Shown here: positions 38,032 through 46,241 of the stretch, piece by piece
Layout: each line of letters begins with the position of its first letter
Numbering within the stretch: the first letter of the stretch is position 1
Source: Paraburkholderia phenazinium
Lineage (GTDB): Bacteria > Pseudomonadota > Gammaproteobacteria > Burkholderiales > Burkholderiaceae
Assembly (NCBI RefSeq): GCF_900142845.1
Contig: NZ_FSRU01000002.1
Coordinates: 2,542,001 to 2,606,000, forward strand
DNA: 64,000 nucleotides
Direction: 5' to 3'
The notes under the pieces: model-generated
What the model was told of the DNA's origin: nothing
Database searches by the model: none
Seen by the model: only the letters and a program-made list of their open reading frames with translations
Translations under genes and position numbers: made by a program

Positions 38032-39570
38032 ATGTCTTCCGACTCAATATCTGGGAGTACTGCCGCTGCGCTGAACCGGCCCATGATCACCGTATCGATC
38101 ATGCTCGCCACCTTGATGCAGACGCTCGACAGCACCATCGCCAACGTGGCGCTACCGCACATGCAGGGCACGCTGTCGGCGTCGCAGGACGAAATCACGT
38201 GGGTGCTGACCTCGTACATCGTCGCCGCCGCCATCGCCACGCCGCTGACGGGTTGGCTGTCCGACCGCTTCAGCGTCAAGCGGCTGCTGGCGTTTTCGAT
38301 TGCCGGCTTCACGATCGCCTCGGCGCTGTGCGGCCTGTCCGAGACGCTGAGCGAGATCGTCGCCTCGCGTTTGCTGCAGGGGATTTTTGGGGCCTCGCTG
38401 GTGCCGTTGTCGCAGTCCATCCTGCTCGACATCAACCCGCGCGAGAAGCAGGGGCAAGCCATGGCCGTATGGGGCATGGGCGTGATGGTGGGGCCGATTC
38501 TCGGTCCGACGCTCGGCGGCTGGCTCACCGAAAGCTATAACTGGCGCTGGGTGTTTTTCATCAACCTGCCGGTCGGCGCATTTGCGCTGTTCGGGGTCCT
38601 GACGTTTCTGCCGAGCAAGGCGCCGCGCCATGACGTGAAGTTCGATGCCTTCGGCTTCGCGACGCTGGCCCTCGCGATCGGCGCGCTGCAGGCCATGCTC
38701 GACCGCGGCGAGCAACTCGACTGGTTCGGTTCGCACGAAATCGTCATCGAAGCGCTGCTGGCGTCCATCAGCTTCGCGTTCTTTCTCGTCCACACGGCGA
38801 CGGTCGGCAAAACTTCGTTCTTCAAATACGAGTTGCTGAAGGACCCGAACTTCGCCACCGGCACGTTCTTCATTTTCGTCATCGGCGCGGTGATGTATGC
38901 GACGCGCGCGCTGCTGCCGCCCATGCTGCAGACGCTGATGAACTATCCGGTCGCCACCACCGGTCTGGTCACGGCGCCCAGCGGCGCCGGCACGATGATC
39001 GCCATGCTCTGCGCCGGACGCCTGCTCAAACGCATCGACGCGCGCCTGCTGCTGCTCGCGGGCTTCCTGATTTCCGCGTTCGCGCTGTGGCAAATGATGA
39101 ACTACACGATCGTGCTGTCCGCCTCGGATATCGTGTGGCCCGGCGTGATCCAGGGTTTCGGACTCGGTCTCGTGTTCGTGCCGCTGAGCGCGCTGACGTT
39201 TTCCACCCTCACGCCAGAACTGCGCGCCGACGGCACCGCGACCTACAGCCTGATGCGCAATATCGGCAGCAGTATCGGCATTTCGATCGTGCAGACGCTG
39301 ATGACGCGCGGCACCCAGGTCGCCCATGCGGACCTGGCGGCGAACGTCAATATCTTCAATCCCGTCATGCAGCCCATGCTGGAGAACGGCTCGCGCTACG
39401 ACATCGCCGTGATGAATGCGTCGATCACCCAGCAGGCTTCGATGATCGCCTACCTGAACGACTTCAAGCTGATGTTCGTGGCCACGCTGCTGGTGGTGCC
39501 GCTGCTGCTGTTGATTCGCCCTGCGCACAAAGCGCCGGACGCGTCGGTTGCGCACGCGGCGATGGACTAG
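38032..39570 (+). CDS. DHA2-family (EmrB-like) drug efflux transporter
   Basis: 512 residues with 14 predicted helices. It has LATLMQTLDSTIANVALPHMQGTL at helix 1, LSDRFSVKRLLAFS (loop 2-3 motif), and MGVMVGPILGPTLGGWL (antiporter motif C), all diagnostic of the 14-helix H+ antiporters. No EmrA-type membrane fusion partner is next to it, so it may export across the inner membrane only. A start at ATG 38083 is possible because 38032 lacks a ribosome site. Confidence 0.9.
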   Translation: MSSDSISGSTAAALNRPMITVSIMLATLMQTLDSTIANVALPHMQGTLSASQDEITWVLTSYIVAAAIATPLTGWLSDRFSVKRLLAFSIAGFTIASALCGLSETLSEIVASRLLQGIFGASLVPLSQSILLDINPREKQGQAMAVWGMGVMVGPILGPTLGGWLTESYNWRWVFFINLPVGAFALFGVLTFLPSKAPRHDVKFDAFGFATLALAIGALQAMLDRGEQLDWFGSHEIVIEALLASISFAFFLVHTATVGKTSFFKYELLKDPNFATGTFFIFVIGAVMYATRALLPPMLQTLMNYPVATTGLVTAPSGAGTMIAMLCAGRLLKRIDARLLLLAGFLISAFALWQMMNYTIVLSASDIVWPGVIQGFGLGLVFVPLSALTFSTLTPELRADGTATYSLMRNIGSSIGISIVQTLMTRGTQVAHADLAANVNIFNPVMQPMLENGSRYDIAVMNASITQQASMIAYLNDFKLMFVATLLVVPLLLLIRPAHKAPDASVAHAAMD

Positions 39571-39594
39571 CGCGCGTAGCGGCGCGCTCGACGC

Positions 39595-40335
39595 TCAGCC
39601 CTCGATGCGCCGCCGCGTCACGCCGAGCAAGCCCGCCATTGCCTGCTGCGCGCCGGCCGCGTCGCGTGCGCGGATCGCTTCGAACACCGCCGTGTGCTCG
39701 GCGAGCGACGCGTTGTAGACCTCCGCGCGCTTCGCATTCAGGCGCAACTGCGCCTCGAGCGTGCGTTCGATCAGCGTGCCCAGCGGGATCAGCAATTCGT
39801 TGCTGCACGCCGTCAGCACGCTCAGATGAAAACGCAGATCGGCCCGCACCCATTCGTCGACGTTGCGCGCGGCCACCATCGCCGCATGCGCCGCGTCGAG
39901 CGCGGCAAACGTCTGCGCGGTATGAGAGGCCGCCGCCAGCGCCGCCGCATACGGCTCGATCATCTCGCGCATTTCCTGCAGCTTGAGCGCGAAGGCCATC
40001 GGCTCGGCCACCCGCGAGTACCAGTCGAGCACGTCCACATCGAGCAGGTTCCACGCCGCGCGCGGTCGCACGCGCGTGCCGATCCGCGGACGCGACTCGA
40101 TCAGCCCCTTGGACGTCAGCGTGCGCAGCGCTTCCCTGAGTACCGTGCGGCTCACGCCGAAGGTTTCCATCAACTCGGCTTCGCGCGGCAGGATGGTCTC
40201 CGGCGCGTAGTCGCCGCGCAGAATGGCTGTGGCCAGCAGATGGGCGACGCGCCCGTGCAGATCGTGCTGAATAAGTGCTCTCCCCGCCGTCTTCCGGCGC
40301 TCTTCATTGTCGAAACGACCGCGATTATCCGGCAT
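39595..40335 (-). CDS. GntR/FadR-family regulator of the galactonate genes
   Basis: 246 residues from ATG 40335. The N-terminal winged helix contains LATAILRGDYAPETILPREAEL and VSRTVLREALRTLTSKGLIES; the C-terminal FCD ligand domain is helical with the metal/ligand histidines in DLRFHLSVL and LAEHTAVF. It is divergent from D-galactonate dehydratase, as DgoR is in enterics, so it probably represses that operon and responds to galactonate. The frame is open far upstream, so the start is a best guess. Confidence 0.9.
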   Translation of the reverse strand: MPDNRGRFDNEERRKTAGRALIQHDLHGRVAHLLATAILRGDYAPETILPREAELMETFGVSRTVLREALRTLTSKGLIESRPRIGTRVRPRAAWNLLDVDVLDWYSRVAEPMAFALKLQEMREMIEPYAAALAAASHTAQTFAALDAAHAAMVAARNVDEWVRADLRFHLSVLTACSNELLIPLGTLIERTLEAQLRLNAKRAEVYNASLAEHTAVFEAIRARDAAGAQQAMAGLLGVTRRRIEG

Positions 40336-40381
40336 CCCGGCCACAGCACCTACACCGGAAGCGCATGGAATGCGTCCGCCA

Positions 40382-40399
40382 ATAGTACTATTAATAGTA
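40382..40399. promoter_or_regulatory. Overlapping palindromes, candidate GntR operator
   Basis: Two overlapping perfect palindromes, ATAGTACTAT (40382-40391) and TACTATTAATAGTA (40386-40399), in the divergent gap between the GntR gene and dgoD. They are 47 bp from the regulator start and 120 bp from dgoD. Confidence 0.6.
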
Positions 40400-40518
40400 T
40401 TTAAAGGCGATTTTGTTGTAGCATGTGACTCCTCAGATATCGCGCCGGTGGACGCAGACGCATCCACCGGCATCCGCCACTCAAGGATCGGCCTAGCAGG
40501 CTCAAGGAGACACGCACC

Positions 40519-41667
40519 ATGAAAATCACCAAGCTCGAAACCTTCATCGTTCCGCCGCGCTGGTGCTTCCTCAAGATCGAGACGGACGAAGGCATCGTCG
40601 GTTGGGGCGAGCCGGTCGTCGAAGGCCGCGCGCATACCGTCGCGGCGGCCGTCGAAGAGCTGTCGGACTATCTGATCGGCAAAGACCCGCTGCTGATCGA
40701 AGACCACTGGCAGGTGATGTACCGCGCGGGCTTCTACCGCGGCGGCCCGATCACGATGAGCGCGATTGCCGGCGTCGACCAGGCCCTGTGGGACATCAAG
40801 GGCAAGCACCACGGCGTGCCCGTGCATGCGCTGCTGGGCGGCCAGGTGCGCGACAGGATCAAGGTCTACTCGTGGATCGGCGGCGACCGTCCGAGCGACG
40901 TCGCCAACAACGCGCGCGCCGTGGTCGAACGCGGCTTCAAGGCGGTGAAGATGAACGGCTCGGAAGAGCTGCAGATCATCGATACCTTCGACAAGGTGCA
41001 GGGCGTCATCAACAACGTGGCGGCCGTGCGTGAGGCGGTGGGGCCGAACATCGGCATTGGCGTGGACTTCCACGGCCGCGTGCATAAGCCGATGGCGAAG
41101 GTGCTCGCCAAGGAACTCGATCCGTACAAGCTGCTCTTCATCGAAGAACCGGTGCTCTCGGAAAACGCCGAGGCGCTGCGCGACATCGTCAATCAGACCA
41201 ACACGCCGATCGCCCTCGGCGAGCGGCTCTACTCGCGCTGGGACTTCAAGCACATCCTCGCGGGCGGCTATGTGGACATCATCCAGCCGGACGCCTCGCA
41301 CGCGGGCGGCATTACCGAGTGCCGCAAGATCGCCTCGATGGCCGAAGCCTATGACGTGGCGCTCGCGCTGCACTGCCCGCTCGGCCCGATCGCGTTGGCC
41401 ACCTGCCTGCAGATCGACGCGGTCAGCTACAACGCGTTCATCCAGGAACAGAGTCTCGGCATCCACTACAACCAGGGCAACGACCTGCTCGACTACATCA
41501 AGAATCCCGAGGTCTTCAAATACGAAGACGGCTTCGTGTCGATTCCGCAGGGCCCGGGGCTCGGCATCGAGGTCAACGAGGAGAAGGTCCGCGAGATGGC
41601 CAAGGTCGGCCACCGCTGGCGCAATCCGGTGTGGCGCCATACGGACGGCAGCGTCGCCGAGTGGTAA
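40519..41667 (+). CDS. dgoD: D-galactonate dehydratase
   Basis: Enolase-superfamily enzyme, 382 residues, that converts D-galactonate to 2-keto-3-deoxygalactonate. It starts [24 protein letters not shown] like DgoD. Metal ligands are in [14 protein letters not shown] (Asp), FIEEPVL (Glu) and [12 protein letters not shown] (Glu), the catalytic histidine in [12 protein letters not shown], and the C terminus [14 protein letters not shown] is typical. The ribosome site is CAAGGAG. A terminator separates it from the transporter. Confidence 0.94.
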   Translation: MKITKLETFIVPPRWCFLKIETDEGIVGWGEPVVEGRAHTVAAAVEELSDYLIGKDPLLIEDHWQVMYRAGFYRGGPITMSAIAGVDQALWDIKGKHHGVPVHALLGGQVRDRIKVYSWIGGDRPSDVANNARAVVERGFKAVKMNGSEELQIIDTFDKVQGVINNVAAVREAVGPNIGIGVDFHGRVHKPMAKVLAKELDPYKLLFIEEPVLSENAEALRDIVNQTNTPIALGERLYSRWDFKHILAGGYVDIIQPDASHAGGITECRKIASMAEAYDVALALHCPLGPIALATCLQIDAVSYNAFIQEQSLGIHYNQGNDLLDYIKNPEVFKYEDGFVSIPQGPGLGIEVNEEKVREMAKVGHRWRNPVWRHTDGSVAEW

Positions 41668-41684
41668 GCCTGTGATGCGATGAA

Positions 41685-41708
41685 ACGCCGCCTGCGGGCG
41701 GCGTTTTT
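41685..41708 (+). terminator. Terminator between dgoD and the transporter gene
   Basis: Perfect 8-bp stem ACGCCGCC / GGCGGCGT with a 4-nt loop (TGCG) and TTTTG after it. It may lower transporter expression relative to dgoD. Confidence 0.75.
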
Positions 41709-41756
41709 GCGTCGGGTGAGATCCGGCGCGCAAGCCAATAAAAGAAGGAGCATTAA

Positions 41757-43049
41757 GTGGAGACAACCACGTTCGAAACGCAAGCCGCGACCGGCAAGCG
41801 CCACCGTCTGCTGGTCATGCTGTTCATCACCGTCGTCATCACCTATCTGGACCGCAGCAACCTGTCGATTGCGGCCACCGCCATCGCGCAGGACCTGCAA
41901 CTCGATCCGGCCCACATGGGGCTGGTGTTCTCGGCCTTCGGCTGGTCGTATGCCTTGCTGCAGATTCCCGGCGGCATGCTGGTGGACCGTGCGCGGCCCC
42001 GTCTGATGATGGCGCTGATCATCGGCCTCTGGTCGCTCGCCACCGTCCTGCAGGGCTTCGCCAGCGCGTTCGTGCTGCTGCTGTCCTTGCGCGTGCTGCT
42101 CGGCGTGCTCGAAGCGCCGGCCTATCCGACGCTCAACCGCATCGTCACCACCTGGTTTCCCGATAGCGAGCGGGCCCGCGCCATTGCCGTCTACACCTCG
42201 GGCCAGTACGTCGGTCTCGCCTTCCTGACGCCTGCGCTCGTCCTCACCCAGCAGCACTTCGGCTGGCACGGCGTGTTCATCCTCACGGGACTCATTGGCG
42301 TGGTGTGGGCGCTGGTCTGGTATGCGCTGTATCGCGAACCGTCCGAGACGGCGGGAATCAACCAGGCGGAGCTCGATACGATCCGTCGCGGCGGCGGCCT
42401 TGTCGAACTCAGCAGCGCCCGCGCGTCTCAGCCACGCTACAGCGCCGCCGACTGGCGCGCCGTACTCGGCAACCGCAAGCTCTGGGGCATCTATATCGGC
42501 CAGATCGCCGTGACCTCGACGCTGTGGTTCTTCCTGACGTGGTTTCCCACCTACCTCGTCAAGTACCGCCACATGGATTTCCTGAAGGCAGGCTTCATGG
42601 CCGCGGTGCCGTTTCTCGCCGCCTTCGTCGGCATTCTGGCCTCCGGGCTGATCTCCGATGCGATGATCCGGCGCGGTGTCTCGGCCACGGTCGCACGCAA
42701 GGTGCCGGTCGTCACGGGCCTGCTGCTGTCCACGACGATCGTCGGCGCGAACTTCGTCGACAGTCCGTCGATGGTGATCCTGTTCATGGCCATCGCGTTC
42801 TTCGGCAGCGGCTTTTCGTCGATCACCTGGGTGCTGGTTTCATCGATGGCGAAAAAAGAACTGCTCGGCCTCACCGGCGGCATGTTCAACCTGATGGGCA
42901 ATCTGTCGTCGATCTGCGTGCCGATCGTGATCGGCCTGCTCGTCAAAGGCAACGATTTCGCGCCGGCCCTCGTGTTCATGAGCGCGGTCGGCGTGGTGGG
43001 CGCCTTGTCGTACCTGTTTCTGGTCGGCCGGATCGAACGGATCCGATAA
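41757..43049 (+). CDS. MFS sugar-acid transporter (DgoT-like)
   Basis: 430 residues of the anion:cation symporter (ACS) group. The start is GTG 41757 with AGAAGGAG upstream; no nearby ATG fits. Helix 1 has ITVVITYLDRSNLSIA, a hallmark of ACS carriers, followed by FGWSYALLQIPGGMLVDR. Next to dgoD it is probably the galactonate importer. Genes for the later steps (KDGal kinase and aldolase) are not in the window. Confidence 0.88.
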   Translation: METTTFETQAATGKRHRLLVMLFITVVITYLDRSNLSIAATAIAQDLQLDPAHMGLVFSAFGWSYALLQIPGGMLVDRARPRLMMALIIGLWSLATVLQGFASAFVLLLSLRVLLGVLEAPAYPTLNRIVTTWFPDSERARAIAVYTSGQYVGLAFLTPALVLTQQHFGWHGVFILTGLIGVVWALVWYALYREPSETAGINQAELDTIRRGGGLVELSSARASQPRYSAADWRAVLGNRKLWGIYIGQIAVTSTLWFFLTWFPTYLVKYRHMDFLKAGFMAAVPFLAAFVGILASGLISDAMIRRGVSATVARKVPVVTGLLLSTTIVGANFVDSPSMVILFMAIAFFGSGFSSITWVLVSSMAKKELLGLTGGMFNLMGNLSSICVPIVIGLLVKGNDFAPALVFMSAVGVVGALSYLFLVGRIERIR

Positions 43050-43069
43050 GCGTCTCCACGCCTGCCCGA

Positions 43070-43206
43070 GGATGTTACGGGCGCCCGACGGCCACGGCGT
43101 CTCAGTTACGTAACATTCCGGACGGAATCCGTCTAAAAACGCCGTCCGGGGCCCGTTCACGATTCCTCCTCAACGCCTGAAAGCCTTGCCGCACAAGGCT
43201 TTCAGG
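43070..43206. repeat. Cluster of inverted repeats after the galactonate transporter
   Basis: GGATGTTACG (43070-43079) pairs with CGTAACATTCC (43109-43119); ATTCCG-GA-CGGAAT lies at 43115-43128; and a perfect 13-bp hairpin, CCTGAAAGCCTTG / CAAGGCTTTCAGG with a 5-nt loop, spans 43176-43206. None has a T-run. The last is strong enough to end or stabilise the upstream transcript. Confidence 0.55.
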
Positions 43207-43283
43207 CCGTCACCCCGGCGTGCGCCGCGCGCCTGGCCCGCTCTTTGCTCTATCGCATGCAAAAGACGATGCGAGAGACCATC

Positions 43284-43586
43284 ATGGGCGAATTTCTTCC
43301 TGACTATCTGATCCGCGAACAGGCGGCCGTGGGCGCGCTAGTGGTGTTCGGCGTACTGCGCGTAATCGGCGCGGTAATGGCGTTTCAACGCGGCTGGCGC
43401 ATCTCGACGGTGGAGAAGTGCTTCCTCGCCGCCGCCGTGATCTATTGCGCGCCGCAACTGTTCGACCTGCTGACCCAACTCTACGGCGCACACGCCGCCA
43501 GCGCCGAACTCGAAGGCAAGGTAAGCGGCTGCGCGATCGCGCTGTTCTGCGCGCCGATCCTCGGCCACAAGCTGGGCTTCGAATAA
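43284..43586 (+). CDS. Small membrane protein of unknown function
   Basis: 100 residues from ATG 43284 (GEFLPDYLIREQ), with GAGAG upstream; in-frame starts at 43245 (TTG), 43257 and 43269 would lengthen it. Two or three hydrophobic segments (AAVGALVVFGVLRVIGAVM, CFLAAAVIYCAPQLFDLL, VSGCAIALFCAPILG) with three to four cysteines. No named family recognised. Stands alone between the galactonate genes and a DUF2158 gene. Confidence 0.65.
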   Translation: MGEFLPDYLIREQAAVGALVVFGVLRVIGAVMAFQRGWRISTVEKCFLAAAVIYCAPQLFDLLTQLYGAHAASAELEGKVSGCAIALFCAPILGHKLGFE

Positions 43587-43690
43587 GCCGCATAGCTGCA
43601 ACGGACCGGGCAGCCGGCGCGGGTCATCAGGCGTTGAGCGCCCGGCCCGACCGAAGCAGCCGATAAGAACCGAGTGGACGACCGAACGGG

Positions 43691-43912
43691 ATGAAAGCGA
43701 TGCTTCTGTCAAAACGAACCCCATACCGCGGCGGCGACGTGCTGACGCTCAAATCGGGTGGCCGTGCGATGACGGCCACATGGGTCGGGCCGGTGGTGTT
43801 CGCACCGGGCACCTGGCTGATCTGCCAATGGTTCGACGACGACGGCGAACTGCGTCAGGAGATGTTTCCTGAAACGATGCTGGAGCGGGTGCCCAAGGCG
43901 CTCGCCGCTTAA
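43691..43912 (+). CDS. DUF2158 (YodC-like) small protein
   Basis: 73 residues. YRGGDVLTLKSGGRAMTAT is the standard opening of DUF2158 and CQWFDDDGELRQEMFPETML the second half, as in E. coli YodC. The family is a small beta-rich fold of unknown role, cytoplasmic. An ATG three codons in (43700) is an alternative start. No partner gene is evident. Confidence 0.82.
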   Translation: MKAMLLSKRTPYRGGDVLTLKSGGRAMTATWVGPVVFAPGTWLICQWFDDDGELRQEMFPETMLERVPKALAA

Positions 43913-44082
43913 CCTGCAATAACGGGGCAACCGGCTCCTGCCGGGCGACCGTGTGTTTAACGCCGCACATGTATGCTGTGCGGCGTTTTTTTGGCTGGGA
44001 CGCGGTGGGGCGAGACGCCACGGGCCGGGCTGCTATAGGCCGGGCCGTGATTGGTCGGGCCGCGACCCGCGTCCCCGCGCCC

Positions 44083-45012
44083 TCAGCCCAGCGGAACGAA
44101 CGCCGGCACGCTATGCGACAGCGCGGCCGCCGCGATGAACACGCCGATCATCGCCAGCGCTTCGAGGTACAGCACGTTGGTGAAAGTGTGAGCGTCCATC
44201 GTCGACGCGGTGCGGCGCAGCCGCGGCAGCGCCAGGAAACGGTTCAACCCGCCGAGCACCAGCGCCAGCGCGACCAGTGCCAGCTTGAGGATCAGCACAT
44301 GTCCCCACGTGCTGATCTGAATGGCCTCGAACGACCCACCCGATCCCCGCACAGCGTTGAAGATCCCCGTTAGCAGTACGAACACCACCGCGACCAGCGA
44401 CACGTTCGAGACCTGCATGGCCGTGCGGATCAGGATGCCGCGCGCGGTCGACGTGCCGAGCGCCGGCAGCACCGTCAGGCCGGCCGTCACGACGAGCCCG
44501 CCCCACACGCTGGTGGCGAGCACGTGCAAGGTCTGCACGCCGATCGCGGCGGACGCCGGTCCGGCATCGGCCGCATGACCGAGCGACGCCTTGCCCGCGC
44601 CGATCGCGATCACCGCTAGCCACAGCAGCGCATTGCGCAAGGTACTCGCGTGCGAAGACATGGCGGTCAGCAGCAACACCAGCGCACCGACAAAGGCAAC
44701 GCTCCACGCATAGCCGACGTGCGTCTGCGACAGCACCGTCGGGATCACGCCGAACGCCTGCGGCAAGGCGCTGCCGCTCATCGCCGCGGCCTGATACAGC
44801 AGCCAGCCGAGGTCGGCGAGCACCAGCACGACGGTGGCCGTCAGCATCGAGCGTTGCGCACGCAACCATGCGGGACGCGCCGGCGCGACCTTGGCCTGGG
44901 CATCTTTGGCGAGCCACGCGCCGAGCAGCGCCGAACCGACCGCATACGCAAACGCGACATTCATGAGCGCGGCCATGGCGACCTGCCCGATCCACAATCC
45001 GTCGACCCTCAT
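44083..45012 (-). CDS. copD: CopD-family copper resistance membrane protein
   Basis: 309 residues from ATG 45012, with about eight helices. SQTHVGYAWSVAFVGAL and TLHVLATSVWGGLVVTAGL carry the conserved histidines of the CopD domain, and NAVRGSGGSF with HVLILKLALVALALVLGGLNR complete it. CopD moves copper across the inner membrane together with periplasmic CopC. Here the preceding copC is only a remnant, whose stop overlaps this start by 3 bp, so CopD may work alone or be losing its role. Confidence 0.86.
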   Translation of the reverse strand: MRVDGLWIGQVAMAALMNVAFAYAVGSALLGAWLAKDAQAKVAPARPAWLRAQRSMLTATVVLVLADLGWLLYQAAAMSGSALPQAFGVIPTVLSQTHVGYAWSVAFVGALVLLLTAMSSHASTLRNALLWLAVIAIGAGKASLGHAADAGPASAAIGVQTLHVLATSVWGGLVVTAGLTVLPALGTSTARGILIRTAMQVSNVSLVAVVFVLLTGIFNAVRGSGGSFEAIQISTWGHVLILKLALVALALVLGGLNRFLALPRLRRTASTMDAHTFTNVLYLEALAMIGVFIAAAALSHSVPAFVPLG

Positions 45013-45137
45013 TTGACAGCCAACGCGTGAGTGCCCTGGATACGACGGCCGGCAGCCGAAGCCGCGGTCCATGTGATGGTGGAGCGTCCGGCAGCGAGTG
45101 GCTGCGGCGCTGAACGGGGGAAATCGGATAGCTTCAT
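45009..45137 (-). pseudogene. Remnant of copC (C-terminal part only)
   Basis: The frame ending at 45009 encodes PLAAGRSTITWTAASAAGRR and IQGTHALAVK, which match the last 30-40 residues of CopC (a turn, a W strand, the S-A-D-G-H region and the final V strand). The usual HGH metal-binding residues here read as AGR. No signal peptide or N-terminal copper site (HAHL) was found upstream in any frame, so the 5' two thirds appear deleted. TGA overlaps the copD ATG, as in an intact copCD operon. Confidence 0.6.
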
Positions 45138-45500
45138 GAAAGGCGGATTGCTTGTCGAAAATACAGGGGGAAGGGATGCGCGCAGCGCAGCAAGACACCG
45201 GCGCCCCGGGAGTGTACGCTTCGATGGTCCGTGTGCGTGTGGGTTCAACTTAGTTGCAGGCCGACGCCGCGCAATGGTCAGCGAAGGGTTGCAAAGCCGA
45301 TCCAAAAAGCATGTGAGACACGCCCGATACACACTGCGCCAAACTGTCACATCGGCGTTTACGAGGGGAACGATGCAGCCTGTGGCAAATAGTCACCATC
45401 ACCCAGCGATGATAGAATGCTGCGTCGCGCCAGCCCCCCGTTGCCCTCAAGCCGAGCCGCACGAAGTTCGGTCGGGTCCCCGAATTTGATGGAGTTACGC
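45138..45500. other. Intergenic region copC remnant / cytochrome c
   Basis: About 360 bp between divergent genes. I see no gene and no remaining copC sequence. It should hold the promoter of the cytochrome pair. Confidence 0.4.
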
Positions 45501-46220
45501 GTGTCTTCTAGACGCATTTTCCGCCCGCTGCTCGCCCTGCTGCTGATCTCGGCCGCAGGCGTCTTTAGCGCTGCGAAAGCGCAGACTCAACCCAAGACTC
45601 CGGACACGATGGAAGCGCGCGTGCAGGCCTGTGCGGCCTGCCACGGCACGCACGGTCAGGGGACGGACAACGACTACTTCCCACGCCTCGCGGGCAAACC
45701 GGCTGACTACCTGTACAACCAGCTCAAGAACTTCCGCGAAGGGCGTCGCAAGTACCCGCCCATGAACTACCTCGTCACGTATCTCTCGGACGACTACCTT
45801 CATCAGATCGCGGCGTACTTCTCGCAGCAGCGCCCGCCGTACCCGCCGCCGGCCAAACCCACGGTCTCGTCGGATACGATCGCGCGCGGCCAGGACATCG
45901 TGCTGCATGGCGACGCATCGAAACAGATCCCGGCTTGCGCCGCTTGCCACGGCAAGGCGCTGACCGGCATGGAACCGGCCATCCCGGGTCTGGTCGGTCT
46001 GCATGCGGACTACATCAGCGCACAGCTCGGCGCCTGGCGCTCGGGCTCGCGGCATGCCATTGCGCCTGACTGCATGCACACCATCGCCACCCGCTTGACT
46101 GATGACGACGTGAATGCTGTTGCTTCATGGTTGTCCACCCAGACGGCACCGCAGAATCCCGTGCCGGCTCCGGCCCGTTCGATGAAGACTCCGCTTGCCT
46201 GCGGCAGCGAACCGCAATAA
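45501..46220 (+). CDS. Diheme cytochrome c (c4-like)
   Basis: 239 residues from GTG 45501, which has GGAG six bases before it; ATG 45489 would add four codons but has no ribosome site. A signal peptide ends near FSAAKAQ. Two heme sites CAACH lie at about residues 44 and 145, each in a c4-type half with its Met ligand region (YPPMNYLV and CMHTIATRL). A periplasmic electron carrier. It is 21 bp before a triheme cytochrome, and the two are one operon. Confidence 0.88.
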   Translation: MSSRRIFRPLLALLLISAAGVFSAAKAQTQPKTPDTMEARVQACAACHGTHGQGTDNDYFPRLAGKPADYLYNQLKNFREGRRKYPPMNYLVTYLSDDYLHQIAAYFSQQRPPYPPPAKPTVSSDTIARGQDIVLHGDASKQIPACAACHGKALTGMEPAIPGLVGLHADYISAQLGAWRSGSRHAIAPDCMHTIATRLTDDDVNAVASWLSTQTAPQNPVPAPARSMKTPLACGSEPQ

Positions 46221-46241
46221 GGCACCGGGAGAGATGACCAA

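Noticed and set aside
39595..41766. A single leftward open frame of more than 700 codons covering the GntR gene and the antisense of dgoD
   Set aside because: Only the first third downstream of 40335 looks like protein (GntR). The rest is the high-GC mirror of dgoD, with Arg/His/Asp-rich composition and no domain.
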